This document shows, one piece after another, positions 1 to 12,100 of a stretch of 64,000 bases of DNA (the stretch's first letter is position 1; each line of letters starts with the position of its first letter). Position numbers and translations under genes: made by a program. The stretch is from Ceratotherium simum simum. Taxonomy: Eukaryota > Chordata > Mammalia > Perissodactyla > Rhinocerotidae. Under the pieces are notes generated by a model. The model worked only from the letters and a program-made list of their open reading frames with translations, did no database searches and was not told where the DNA came from. Location of the stretch: contig NW_004454178.1 in the NCBI RefSeq assembly GCF_000283155.1, forward strand, positions 25,335,189 to 25,399,188, read 5' to 3'.

Positions 1-3000
1 AAATGACACTTGGAGCTCACACACGGCCAGGAAGAGTCCACATCTCCATGAGGCAGTGGAAAACCTTGTGATTCCCAGCGCCCTAGAAAGAGTACTGGCT
101 CAGTATCAGGAAACTATACACCAAAGGCTGCATTGGCCCCACCCAAAAATCTTACAAACAAGCCTTAAAAGGATCAAATTATTTCAAAGTAACTGTGTCC
201 CAGAACAAAGACCAATAGGAATTTAAAAAACGCAAAACCTGCCACAACAAGTAGCCAAGTCAGGAAGGCCTGAGACCACCGTCCCCTGCCCAGAGGGACC
301 AGATCAGCCAGAAAGCACCTGCAAAACGAATTCTGCCCCCAAAACAGCAAGCATCTGGCCACCATGGGCCTGAGGCTCTCCACCATCCCAAGACACTGGG
401 GTGGCCAGAGAGCACCAATGGGGAGCCCACCACCACGAGTGCCCAGCCAGACAAGTCTCTTCATCCCTACAGACCTGAGATTCCCCCTGCCCAGGGAGAG
501 GATGATCAGCCCAGCCTGGGGAAGTCCCATCTCCTCAGTCAGGACCAGTGGGAGCCCCAGCAGCACCAGATAAACCACAGACCAAAATCACACTGCAAAG
601 GCTTGGCTGCACCTGGGTGCTCTTTTGCCTGATGGAACTTATAGTGTCTTAACATAATAGACAAAATGTTCAGGACACAAATGAAAACCACTCATCAAAC
701 CAAGAACCAGGAAAATAGCAAGTGAAATGAGAAAAGACAGTCAACTGACACCAATAACGAGATGAATCAGATGTTGGAATTACCTCACAAGGATTTTAAA
801 GCACCCATCATAAAAATGCTTCAAAACCTGATTATAAATTCTCTTGAAACAAATGAAAAACGTCTCAACAAAGATAAAGAATTTATAAAAAAAGAACCAA
901 GTGGAAATTATAGAACAAAAAGATACAACAATGAAAGATTTTAAAACTTCATGCATGGCCTCAATGGTAGAGTGGAAATGACAGAGGGCAGAATCAGTAA
1001 ACTTGAGGACAGATCAATGGGATTTACTCAATCTGAACAACAGAGAAAAACTAGACCAAGGGGGGAGGAGGGTGGACAAAGCCTCAGGGACTTATGAGGG
1101 CAATAACAAAATATCCAGCATTCATATCTCAATCCCAAAAGGAGGAGAAAGAGGGGCTGAAAGAGTGTTTGCAGAGATAAGGGTGAAAACTATCCAAATT
1201 TGGTGCACAACAAAACCTTGAGATTCAAGAAGCTGAGTGAATCCCAAATAGGATAAATACAAAGAAACCCATGCCAAGACACATCATAAATTACATGTCT
1301 GAAAACTAAAAACAAAGAAAAAAGTCTTGTGGGGCCAGCCCCGTGGTGTAGTGGTTAAGTGTGTGCACTCCACTGCTGGGGCCCGGGTTTGGATCCTGGG
1401 CACGCACCGATGCACTGCTTGTCAGGCCATGCTGTGGCAGTGTCCCATATAAAGTAGAGGAAGATGGGCACGGATGTTAGCCCAGGGCCAGTCTTCTCAG
1501 CAGAAAGAGGATTGGCAGATGTTAGCTCAGGGCTGATCTTCCTCACAAAAGAAAAGAAAAGAAAAGAAAAAAGTCTTGAAAGCAGCCAGAGAAATGGTGC
1601 ATTACTTATGGAGGGCACCAATTTGAATGACAGTGAGTTTCTCCTCAAAACCATGGAGGCCAAAAGGAAATGGCTGATACTATTCAGGTGCTAAAAAAAA
1701 ACTCTGTCAGTCACAAATTCTATATGCAGCGAAAACTTCCTTCAGGAATGACGTGAAATCAAGATTTTCTCAGACAAAGTAAAACTAAAAGAAGTTGTTA
1801 CTAGCAGACCTACATGTAAAGACTGGCTAAGGGAAGTTCTTCAAACAAAGGAAATGATAAAAACTAATCTTCATAAATCATATATGATTAAATAAAAACT
1901 ATACTGTCTGATACTCAAGACAATGATATTTAAAAGTAGAGAAGGTAAAGGGAACTAAATGCAGGCGAAGGTTCCTTACTTCACTTGCAGTGGTAAAACA
2001 CTGATGCTGGTAGACTTAATAAGTCACATATGTACATTATAATACTCAGAGCAGCCACTAAGAAGAGAGACACTAAAAAACAGTATCAATAGGAGTGATA
2101 GCAGCAAAATTGGCAAAGAACTTCTGAAAACTCTGTCCCCTTTATAAACAACAAGAAAACTGGCAAAAATTCTCTGAGTCAACTTTTTTAGAACTCTGGA
2201 AATTAGCCAAAGGCTTGCAGCAATCCAAGGAGCATTTATTTACTCAAGTGGATAAATCTCAGTAAGCACAGAACGTTGTGGCATTTTAACTTGCACCAGC
2301 CCCATTCCTCACTCTCCAAGCCCACAGCAGCCTTAAAAACAGATAGCTGACACTCATGGTGACAGCCAGTAACTTGGGAACTACCAGAGGGAGCAGAACG
2401 TGGCTGGAGCTCCTACAAAGCCTCATTCCCAGAGAGTTTGTCATAATTTAACAGATCTGTAGTTCACTGGAAGTCTCCACCTGCAAGGCTATCTGTATTT
2501 GACCTGGTTTGGAACTCACCCAGGGCAACAGTGCTTTTCCCAGGTTGCAAGATGCAGTATCAATATGAACAATCCAAAAATGAAATTAAGAAAAACAATT
2601 CCATTTACAATAGAATAAAAATAAAAGACTTAGAGATAAATGCAACAAAGGAAATCTAGGACTTGTACACTGAAAACTACAAAACAGCACTGGAAAAAAT
2701 GAAAGAAGACCTAAATAAATGGAAAGACATCCTGTTTTCATGGATTGGAAGACTTAACATCGTTAAGATGGCGACACTCCCCAAATTGATGTACAGATTC
2801 AGTGCAAACCCTATCCTAAAATTCTTACGAAAATTCAAGGGACCCTGAGTGGCCAAAACAATCTTGAAAAGGAACAAGTTTGGAGGACTCATACTTCCCA
2901 ATTTCAAAACTTACTACAAAGCTACAGTAATCAAGACAGTGTGGGACTGGCATAAGAAGAGACATAGATCAATGGAACAGAGTGGAGAGTCCAGAAATAA

Positions 3001-3567
3001 ACCCATCCCTCTATGGTCATTTGATTTGTGATGAGTGTGAAGACAACTAAGTGGGGGAAAAACAGTCTTTTCAAGAAATGTTGCTGGGACAAGTGGATAT
3101 CCACAAGCAAAAGAATTAATTTGGATCCCTACCTCACACCATATACAAAGATTAAGTCAAATTGATTAAATATCTAAATATAAGAGCTAAAAATATAAAA
3201 TTCTTAGAGACAAACATAGAAATAAGTCTTCATGACCTTGGGTTAGGCAAAGCATTCTTAGATATAACACCAAAACACAAATGACAAAAGAAAGATAGAT
3301 AACTGGGCTTGATCAGAATTTAAAATTTTATGCCTCAAAGAACATCACCAAGAAAGTAAAAAGACAGCCCACAGAATGGGAAGAAATATTTGCCAAACAT
3401 GTCTGATGAAAGTCCAGTATCCAGAATATATAAAGAATTCTTACAACTCAACAATTAAAAGATAAATAACCCAATTAAAAAATGGACAAAGGATTTGAAT
3501 AGACATTTCTCCAAAGAAGACATACAAATGGACAAAGAGCACATGAAAAGATGTTCAACATCATTAG
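1..3567 (+). repeat. Composite L1 fragments, sense strand
   Basis: This stretch is a mosaic of old L1 pieces. Positions 650-1330 and 1579-1690 resemble L1 ORF1 and are much like the copy at 30,420-31,150. Positions 2,100-2,540 look like L1 5' UTR. Positions 2,560-3,567 resemble the 3' half of ORF2, with many stops. Positions 1-600 are probably also L1 5' region but are less certain. None of it can encode a working protein. Confidence 0.75.
1330..1562 (+). mobile_element. ERE SINE (long-arm type) inserted in L1
   Basis: This tRNA-derived SINE is bounded by an exact 16-bp target duplication at 1314-1329 and 1563-1578. It has the CATGCTGTGGCAG / GAGGAAGATGGGCA arm and an A-rich tail. It interrupts the ORF1 remnant, so it is younger than the L1. 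Confidence 0.9.
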
Positions 3568-4409
3568 TGACAGGAAAACTCTCTCTACTCACTACTCACT
3601 TCTGACACCAGGTGTGTACGTTTTTTCCCAGACCAATTCTCTGATACTAGCTGGGTATCCTACAATTCAATTCAATCCTGACACCATCTACCTGCAGTTA
3701 GCATCAGATCCCACAGGTTAAGGGCTCAGTCCTACCAGACTGCCCCCCACTTCAGATGCCGATCACAAGTCCAGGCCTCTGGTACTTCTGACTGGCTATA
3801 TATCAGGGGTTCCCATGACCCCATCCTTGGGTTCAGTAATTTGCTAGAAAGCTCACAGAACCCAGGAAAACAGTTTTCTTACTACATTACAAGTTTATTA
3901 TAAAATGATATAACTCAGGAACAGTCAGACGGAAGAGACACATAAGACAAGGTAAGGGGAAAGGGGCATGGACCTTCCATGCCCTCTCCAGGTGTGCTAC
4001 CCTCCCAGCACCTCATGTGTTCACCAACCTGGAAGTTCTCTAAACTCCTTCAGCTTGGGTTTTTATGGAGGCTTCCTTATGCAGGTGTGATTGATTATAT
4101 CATTGGCCGCTGATGATTAAACTAGATGTCCAGCCCCTGTCTATCCTCAGAGGTCGGGAGTGGGAGGGGCTAGAGCTGAAAGTTCCAACCCTCTAATCAT
4201 ATGGTTGGTTCTCCTGACAACCAGTCCCCCATCCTTAGGGTCAAGCTTGAGTGTGGTTGAAAAGGGCTTGTTATGAATAACAAAAGATGTTCCTTTCACC
4301 TTTATCACTCTTATCAAGTAGGAAAATCCAAGAGTTTTAGGAGCTCTGTGTGCCAGGAACAGGGACAAAGACCAGATATACATTTCTTATTATAAATCAC
4401 AGTATCACA
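3568..4409 (-). mobile_element. Solo LTR, 842 bp, inserted in L1
   Basis: The element starts TG and ends CA and is bounded by a 5-bp duplication, ATTAG (3563-3567 and 4410-4414). Removing it and one copy restores the continuous L1 reading CATC-ATTAG-TCATTAGGG. An AATAAA on the minus strand (3894-3899) suggests antisense orientation. A related copy is at about 36,790-37,675. The 5-bp duplication fits class III/MaLR-type elements, but I cannot name the family. No coding part is present. Confidence 0.85.
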
Positions 4410-4482
4410 ATTAGTCATTAGGGGAATGCAAATCAAGACCCCACTGCACACCCACTAGGATGGCTAAAATAAAAGACAGATG

Positions 4483-4728
4483 GGGGCCAGCCTGGTGGCA
4501 CAGTGGTTAAGTGCGCGCACTCTGCTTCGGCGGCCCAGGGCCCGTGGGTTCGGATCCTGGGCGTGCACCAACGCACTACTTGTCAAGCCATGCTGTGGCA
4601 GCGTTCCATATAACGTAGAGGAAGATGGGCATGGATGTTAGCCCAGGGCCAATCTTCCTCAGCAAAAAAGAGGAGGATTGGCATCAGATGTTAGCTCAGG
4701 GCTGATCTTCCTCACACACACACACACA
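4483..4728 (+). mobile_element. ERE SINE (long-arm type) with a CA tail
   Basis: The head is GGGGCCAGCCTGGTGGCACA and the B box is GGTTCGGATCC. It has the GAGGAAGATGGGCA arm and ends in a (CA)n tract. The flanks share a short AGATG. It sits in the L1 ORF2 3' end. Confidence 0.88.
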
Positions 4729-4959
4729 AGATGATAACAAATGTTGCTGAGGATGTTGAGAAATTGGAATCCTCATACATTGCTGGTGGGAATATGAAAT
4801 GGTGCAGCCACTTTTGAAAACATTTTGGAAGTTCTTCAACAAGTTAAACATAAAGTTACCATGTTACCCAGCAATTCCACTTCTAGATATATAACCAAGA
4901 GAAATGAAAATATATCTCCATGTAAAAAACTTGAATGTTCAGAGCAGCATTATTCATAA

Positions 4960-5168
4960 TTTTATTTATTTATTTATTTATTTTTCCCCCCAAAGCCCCA
5001 GTAGATAGTTGCATGTCATAGCTGCACATCCTTCTAATTGCTGCATGTGGGACACGGCCTCAGCATGGCCAGAGAAGTGGTGCGTCCATCGGTGCGTGCC
5101 CGGGATCCGAACCTGGGCTGCCAGCAGCGGCGCGTGCTCACTTAACCGCCAAGCCACGGGGCCAGCCC
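4960..5168 (-). mobile_element. ERE SINE (short-arm type), antisense
   Basis: A (TTTA)n tail is followed by CCAAAGCCCCAGTAGATAGT and ends at GGGGCCAGCCC. An exact 15-bp target duplication lies at 4945-4959 and 5169-5183. It is inserted in the L1 3' end. Confidence 0.92.
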
Positions 5169-5547
5169 CAGCATTATTCATAACAGTCAAAAAACAGAAA
5201 CAACCCAAATGTTCATCAAGTGATGAATGGAAAAACGAGATGTGGTACAGCCAGGCAAGGGAATAATAACCATCAATAAAAATAAATTACTGATACATGC
5301 TACAACCTGGATGAACCTTGAAAAAACTATCCCAACTGAAAGAAGCCAGACACAAAAGACCACGTGCTGTATGATTCCATTTATATGAAATGCGCAGAAA
5401 AGGAAAATCTATAGAGATAGAAAGTAGCTTAGTTGTTGCTAGAGGCCATGGGGAGGAAGGAATGGGGATTGAATGCTAATGAGTAGTGTTTCTTTTGGGG
5501 GGTGATAAAAATGTTCTGGAATTAGATAGTGGTGATGGTTGTACAAC

Positions 5548-6121
5548 TGAAACCAGGGGCCAACTTGCTTTAACTATACTCGGTTAGTTGTCTGTTTGCA
5601 AAAGTAGTTAGATAATGCATTACTAAAACCCACCCTATAGATAACATCTCTCATGCTTGGGTCACCATGGTAATGGGCACTTAAGTTTTTCAGGAACTGA
5701 GAGTCGACTCCTTGTCCAGTTCAGGCTGGTTAGGACCACTGACTCATCAAGTAGGCCTGCTCAGATGACTAACAGGTGACCATTTGATGTGAAGGAACCG
5801 AAAACTCCACTCTCAGATCATGGTAACACAACCATTTTGTGAACATGCATCCTATGAAGAGCCAAAAAGCTGGACAGCCCATGCATATCATCAATTACCC
5901 CACTTCTCCTTACCTCCAATCATCCATCCCCACACTTCAGACTATACTGCCCCCTTATCCCACAAATATCCTTAATCCTCATTTTCAGGGAGATGGGTTT
6001 GAGATTTGTTCTGTCTCCTCGCTTGGCTGTCTTGTGAATAAACCCTTTCTCTGCTGCAAACTCATCATCTCGGTGATTGGCATAATCATGCAGCGGGGAA
6101 AAGGAACCTGGTTCGGTAACA
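5548..6121 (+). mobile_element. Solo LTR, 574 bp, class I-like
   Basis: The element starts TG and ends CA, with a 4-bp duplication, CAAC (5544-5547 and 6122-6125), as is common for class I endogenous retroviral LTRs. It has AATAAA at 6037-6042 followed by a pyrimidine-rich segment. It splits an L1 3' UTR. No internal viral region remains. It lies about 2.2 kb upstream of the SCLY CpG island on the same strand. Confidence 0.82.
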
Positions 6122-6125
6122 CAAC

Positions 6126-6400
6126 CTTGTGAATATATTAAACTTCACACTTTAAAAGGGTGAATTTTATGTTATGTGAATTATGTCTGTTTTTAAACAC
6201 TATTGAGAAATCAAGATGGAATACTTAAAAATGTTCGAATAATCCACAAGAAGGCAAGTAAAGAGAAACAGCGTTGAGAACCAGATGTAACAAACAGAAA
6301 ACAATAAGATGGTAGATTTAAGAGCTAATAATGATGTGTAAATGGTCTAATACCCCAAAAGACAAAGATTGGCAGAGTGGATTACTATGGTTTTGGAAGA
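6126..6400 (+). repeat. L1 3' UTR end, then an ORF2 5' fragment
   Basis: The first 75 bases finish the L1 interrupted by the LTR. The next part (6240-6395) resembles the ORF2 start seen at 31,650-31,810, including the GACAAAGATTGGCAGAGTGG block. This order is not collinear, so it is a second L1 fragment. Confidence 0.65.
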
Positions 6401-8280
6401 TGTTATCATTGTGGAAAACTGGATAAAGTACCTCGTATCATTTATTACAACTGCATGTAAATCTACAATGATCTCAGCACCCAGAAGGGTAAAATTTACA
6501 AGGATGATAGCTCTATTACCCTTTTTCCTTAGGTATGAGTTCTATTTATTGCGTTAACTATCTCCCTTTCATGGAGACAGCATTCCTCAAACATTTGGTC
6601 TTTATTAGACACTTATCTATGTAATTAAGACATCTTTGTAATTAGGTCACCTGTTGCATGTTTGACCAGCCCACTTGGAATCCTTTTGGCTGCTCCTGCA
6701 TGTTGCCCCATACCCTACTGCTGGTAAGAGTGCAGGAGAGGCAAAATGGCTACCCCAGCTCCTGGCCCTGTGTATGTGGGCACTCTGTTCTTCCTGGGTA
6801 TCACCAGCCATGTGGGGCGCTGTCTCATCTCTCTGACTCCACCACTATACTCACTGTATCTGCCGGGAAACACAAACCCTCTAATTGCTGCCTAACTGGT
6901 CCAAGGAGTGCTTGAGACGAATCACCTTGTCAGTGGTCCCTGGGCCCCTCCAGCTCCCAGCCTTACAGCCTTCCATACAGATTTAGAGGATGAAACTTGC
7001 CCCTACCTTTCAACTCCCCCACTCACCTGCTCATCGCCTCCAGGACTTTGGCTCTTCTCTTTTTTCTTCAGTTTTCTTGTTAGCTGCCTCCCTTCAGCCT
7101 AGAAACATGTTCAGTCTCTAAAATATCTCCCCTTGATCTTGTACCCCTTTCAGCTCCTTCCTTTCTCAACCTTTTGAAGACAGCTGACTACACTCTCCAC
7201 TCTTGCATGTTCCATTCATTCCTCAACTCTACACTGGTTCACACCCCCCCCCAATGCTCCACTGAAATGTCTCTCGCTAAATTCGTCAGTGCCTCCTTAT
7301 CGTCACATAACGGTAGACACTTTTCAGATTTCTTCTCAGTTGCACTTCACACTCTCATCTGACTTCAACATTCCTCCCTAATTCCCTTTCCTTCTCTGTT
7401 GACTGTCTTCGAGTTCCTGTGTATCAGTTTGCTCCTTAAATTTTGGTGTGTCCTTTGCTATTGGCTGCATTTGGCAAGAAATAAGCTCAGTTTGCAAGCA
7501 AGAACGAAAGGAAATAAAGCACCCACATACATGGAGACTTGCAGTGCTGGAAAAGACAACTTCTGGACCCCAACAGGATAGAAAATTGAGAAAGTCTACG
7601 AAGAGCCAATGAAAATTCAACTCCTGGCAAAGTGTTCTGGCATTCCAGTTCTGGCTCCATCACTACCCATGCGACCTGGGGCAAGATGCTGAACTTTTCT
7701 GTAACTTAATTTCCTCATATACAAAGTGGGGATAACAGTACCCACTGGATAAGGCTGTTATCAAGATTAAATCCGTGAATCCATGAAAGGTGCTTAGTAG
7801 AGTGGCTGGCACACGCTCAGGGCTCAATTAAACTTAGAGATGTTATTGTGCCAAAAAGGCAAGGGGTGGCTTCGTCAGAATTCAAGAATCTGGATCTCTG
7901 CCCTCTCACCACCTTCCCAACTGACTTCTGTCATGGTTGGTGGGATCACAAACGGTAGACATTCCCACTGGACCCGTCACCTTCCCCCTCCTGTGTTCCT
8001 TCGTATCCCAGTTAAAGGCACCAACATCCTCTGAGTCCTTTCGTTAATCCTTGCGTTCCCACTCTCCCGCATGCCCCGCATTCGGCTGTCACCATTCCTG
8101 CCTATTTTCACCCTAAACCTCCCTGAACCCACCTTTCCTGCGTATCTACGTTCACTGCTTAGTGTTCCCCATCTCTTGCGTTGGCCATTATAACAGCCTC
8201 CAACCGGCCTGGCGACCTCTACTCCAGACCCCTCAATCCACCCTCGGTAAATGATTCCTCATTTCAGCCTCACCCAGGAG
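6400..8280. other. Intergenic region upstream of SCLY
   Basis: I see no exon or RNA gene here. Base composition is mixed, becoming GC-rich near 8,000. The only repeat I can place with some confidence is the MIR near 7,632-7,850. Short open frames show no family resemblance. Confidence 0.6.
7632..7850 (+). repeat. MIR SINE
   Basis: The sequence contains CCAGTTCTGGCTCCATCACT, ACCTGGGGCAAG, TTTCCTCATATACAAAGTGG, GTTATCAAGATTAAAT and a TAGTAGAGTGGCTGGCACAC end, collinear with the ancient MIR consensus. Confidence 0.75.
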
Positions 8281-9140
8281 ACGATCGATCATGCACGCCC
8301 ATGCCCCCCGGACTCTGCAGGGTCCGAGGTCTCAGAGCCCCCGGGACTGCGGCGACCCAGAGCCGTGGCGCGCTCGCTCTCGGGCGGCGCCTTCTCTCTG
8401 ACTGTCCGGGGCCCGCGGAGGTAAGGACTCCGGCAGACTCCCGGGCCCTGCAACCGCGGCGTCCACGCCTCGGCCGCTCTCCTCACCCGCGGCTCCCGCC
8501 CGCGCTCCGCCGCCGTGGCCGCGCCCTCTGTGACGCGCATGGAGCCCCGCCCCCAGCTCCGTCACCTGACCCCACGCAGCCAATCAGCATTCCATCCTGT
8601 CCCAGCGCCGGGGGCCCCGCCTCCGCGCAGATTGCCCGCTGAAGCACGGGGATTGGCCGGGAGTGCGCAGCTCAGCCTATCCGGACACGCTCCGGACCCT
8701 TCGGCCCCGCCTCCTCCCGCTGGGCCTCCTGGCGGCGCTCCCGGGCCTGACCGGCTGTGTCGGTTGGGGCACCGCCGCGGGCAGGAGGGGCAGAGCCGGG
8801 CTGCGGCGGGGCCGGAATGGAGGCGGCCGCGGCGCCGAGCAGGAACGTGCGGGTGAGCGCGGCGAGTCCGCCCAGCGGCCGCGGAGAGAAAAGCCTGCCG
8901 GAGAGGTGCGCGCCTTGAGGAGAAGACGGGGAAATCCGCCAGCGCCCTCCTCCGGGAAGCCCTCCGGGCGCCGCGGGGCGAGGTCGGGGTGCCCCGGCGG
9001 GAGGTCGGAGGGGGGCAGCCGGCCGGTGGTCACTCTCCAGGGGAGGAGACGGCCGGCTGGTGGTCATTCCGCGGGCATGAGAGTCCCAAGCGGAGTTGCA
9101 GCGCTGGCCGGCTGTCCGCGAGGGAGGCCTAAATCAGAGA
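8280..9140. promoter_or_regulatory. SCLY: CpG island promoter of SCLY
   Basis: CpG density rises sharply here and falls away after about 9,140. Upstream of the ATG I see a CCAAT box (8580-8584), an inverted one (ATTGG, 8652-8656), and three GC boxes of the CCCCGCC type (8545-8554, 8614-8623, 8703-8715). I see no TATA box. This is the usual architecture of a housekeeping promoter with dispersed starts. The exact transcription start cannot be read from sequence. Confidence 0.85.
8817..8905 (+). CDS. SCLY: SCLY coding exon 1 (residues 1-29 plus two bases)
   Basis: This exon starts at ATG 8817 and ends AG|GTGCGC. It encodes the poorly conserved N-terminal tail ([10 protein letters not shown]... 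ending LPER). The length matches the human exon, which supports this donor over the better-looking GTGAGC inside the exon at 8853. The exon is very GC-rich because it lies in the CpG island. Confidence 0.93.
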
Positions 9141-12100
9141 TGCGAGCTGGGAGGACGAGCGGATGCGAGGCGTGGCCTGGGATGGGCTCCGGGGAGGTAA
9201 TATTTGGGCTGAAACTTGAGTGACATCGGGAGTCAGCCGCACAAGTTCTGGGGAAGAGCACCCCAGGAAGAGGGAACAGCGGCTGCAAAGGCCCTGAGGG
9301 CGGAAAGGAGCCTGCAGAGCGCGCGTGGCTGGAGAGGAGGGGCTTGTCGGAGCAGCTGACAGCCAGCAGAGCCACAGCCCAGGGAGGACTTTGGGGTGTA
9401 TTCTAAGGGTGATGGGGATCTGGGAAGTTTGTGCAGGGCAGGATGTGATTTAATTATAAGGAATTCTTCTGGCTGCTTTGTAGAGAGTAGGGACGGGGGT
9501 GGGTGTGGCACAGGGGGAAGCAGGGAAACCAGTTGGAACCTTGTAAAAATTTAGGAAAGAGAGGTGGTGTGGACCCGAGTGTGGTGGCACTGGTGTGGAG
9601 GAAGGACGGATTAAGAAGGATGCCTCCCAGGCTGCTGGCCTGAGCACCTGGGAAAGTGGGGATGAAGACAGGGAGGCCCTTGCAGTCCACGTGGCTTCTC
9701 CAGCTGGAGAACCCGTGCTGGAACCACTTCCCCTGGAGGGGAGGGGTGTGCCTTTTCTTGTTTGGAGTCTTGGCCCTCCAGTCCAGGAATGTGTTAAAAA
9801 CTTTTTTGGGGGGAGTAGGCCGGGAATAACCTTCTCTACCTGAATATGAAGAATGTGTGTGTGTCTTTAAAATTTGGGTCCAGGCCTCAATCTGACCATT
9901 TCTTTCATTAGACATTCTGCTTTGGTTGGGACAGAGTGAAGGGAGCTGGGAAAATGTAGGAAGACAGTGGAGAGGAGATTCACGATGCCTCCTCATTTTT
10001 TGGTTCTGAACCCGGTAGACTTTAGCTTTCCCATGCAATGTTGATAGCACTTCAAGGAAGCAGCAAATAATGGAGCAGAGTAATCTATAAAATGTTAACC
10101 TGAAATTCAAGCCATAAATTCGCTCAGCCGAGCAGCAAGTTGAAAAGCTGTAGTCACTCAGCAGACACGAGTAGCCTGAGGAACTTTGAGACACTTACTT
10201 GTAGGAAGTGAGAGCAGAGTTGGGGCGCATGCAGATTTAAGGCCCAGCAGGACCAGGAGATTCCTAATACGGGGTGGCCAAGGATGGCTGGTTGAACTTC
10301 CCAAAGCCCCAAAGCCTAGTACGTGTCAGGGGACTTGGGGCAGCTCACAGACAAGGTGCCGCGTTAAAACACTCCGTGGTTTAAAAAAACTGTTTTAGCA
10401 GCCATGGTTGCTAATTGTGTTTGAATTTTCATGTGGATTGGTTTAAGCGCTGTTGTTGATTTTAAAATCAGATAAAATAATCGTATGAGGTAGGATTACC
10501 TGCTATATATGTTTATGAAAGTTTCTGAAGGCTTCTCATATTGGTAAAAAGATGTACGGATAAATTTTACTTATGAGGGATCTTTCAGGGGATGTGCGTT
10601 TTCTGTGTCGTTTACTTTGTCATCTTATAAATGGGGCCCCTGCTGCATGCCAGCCGTTGTTCTGTGTTGGTGACAGAGCAGTTGGGAAAACCGACCAAGC
10701 CCGCGACTTCGTGGAGCCGATGGTCCATCACTTTCTATTGAGGCAGACAGAGCAAGGAGCGAGTCAGATGATGAGGAGTGCCCCCGGGAAATAGAGGGCG
10801 GGAGGGAGGACCGAGTGCTGCAAGGAGAGGGAGTGGCTGCAATTTTATTTAGAGCCGCAGGGAGCCCCACAAGATGTCAAGTTGGAGCAGAGACCTAAAA
10901 AGGAGGGTGTGGGTATGGGGCGTGGTCCTTCTAGGCAAAGCAAACGGCAAGTGCAAGGGGAGGGGAGGCCGCCTGCCCTGGGAAGAAGGCCCCGGTAGGG
11001 AAAGCAGGGGTGGGTAGAGGGGGAGAGGGCGCCCCGATCACCTGAGGCCTAATCTGAAATCTAAGTGGATCGTCTCTTATCCATTATAAAGGAAACTAGC
11101 AAATACTAGACTGTTGGAAATTATGCGTACATTTTCCATAAGTAACGAAGATTTGGAGATTTCCAAGTGCAGTTTGTGGAGCCTGCGCACGTCTCCGCAG
11201 AGGAGCCCTGGACAGTAGTTGCTCCTCTTGGTGGGGTAGACATAGGGCAGCTGTGTTTCCGTGTTCCAGCTCCTTTTCCCTAACAGTCACATCCTTGTCT
11301 TTCCAGCAGGCAAGTCTATATGGACTACAATGCAACCACCCCCCTGGAGCCGGAGGTCATCCAGGCCATGACTGAGGCCATGCGGGAAGCCTGGGGAAAC
11401 CCCAGCAGTCCTTACCCCGCAGGTAATTCTGGAAGGTGCACATGGATGGGAGATGGGGGCCCAGAGGCACACTTAGAGAAACCGCATGCCGTGTGTGTTC
11501 GCTTGGTTTTGAGCAGATTGTCTGTTAACTGCAAATCTTTAGCTGTAATTTTTGGTGGCTTTTTTCTGATAAGTTCAAATTTGTACATTGAGCCTTGTGA
11601 GTACCATCATCTTTCCTCTTTAACATACTTTCCTGTCTTCCTTTCCCAGATGAAAAGGTGTCTTATTAAGAGTGATTTGTCATGACAGTACCTATTACAA
11701 TCCTTTCATGTATCCATCTCAGTCGATCCTTAGAAAATTTGCAAACTTGATCTTTTAAATCATCAGGATAGCATATAATCCTGGCTTTTTTCCCTCTTTA
11801 ATGAAAATTACTTTTAAATTCTTTATTTTAGTTATAATTATGAAAATTCTTATTTGTTTTCATTTATTCTTGTTTTTTTGTAGAGCATTACATTGGAGAT
11901 TTTGGAGAATAATTTGCTTCAAATGAGTAGTTATGTGGCAGGGCTACCTTATGTTTTTCGTATGGCAAGCTAAAATTATACCTTTCTTGTTTATCAGGGA
12001 TAATTAAGATAAACTATCTTAACTGTGGATTATGATGAACTAAAATAACTTTCAGACTACTGCCAAGACCTGGGATTTAGTAATACCTGTGTACAACTTT

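Larger units (their letters stand above)
4415..5547 (+). repeat. L1 ORF2 3' end and 3' UTR, interrupted by two EREs
   Basis: This continues the L1 that the solo LTR splits: GGATGGCTAAAATAAAAGAC, then the usual AGAAATTGGAATCCTCATAC segment and ATATAACCAAGAGAAATGAA. The L1 resumes after the second solo LTR at 6126 and ends near 6,200. Confidence 0.85.

Noticed and set aside
8181..9223. Several long open frames on both strands in the CpG island
   Set aside because: They are products of high GC content: proline-, arginine- and glycine-rich translations that do not agree with the SCLY exon 1 frame.
9454..10194. A 246-codon minus-strand open frame in SCLY intron 1
   Set aside because: No family resemblance, no splice or promoter context, and it overlaps an L2 fragment.
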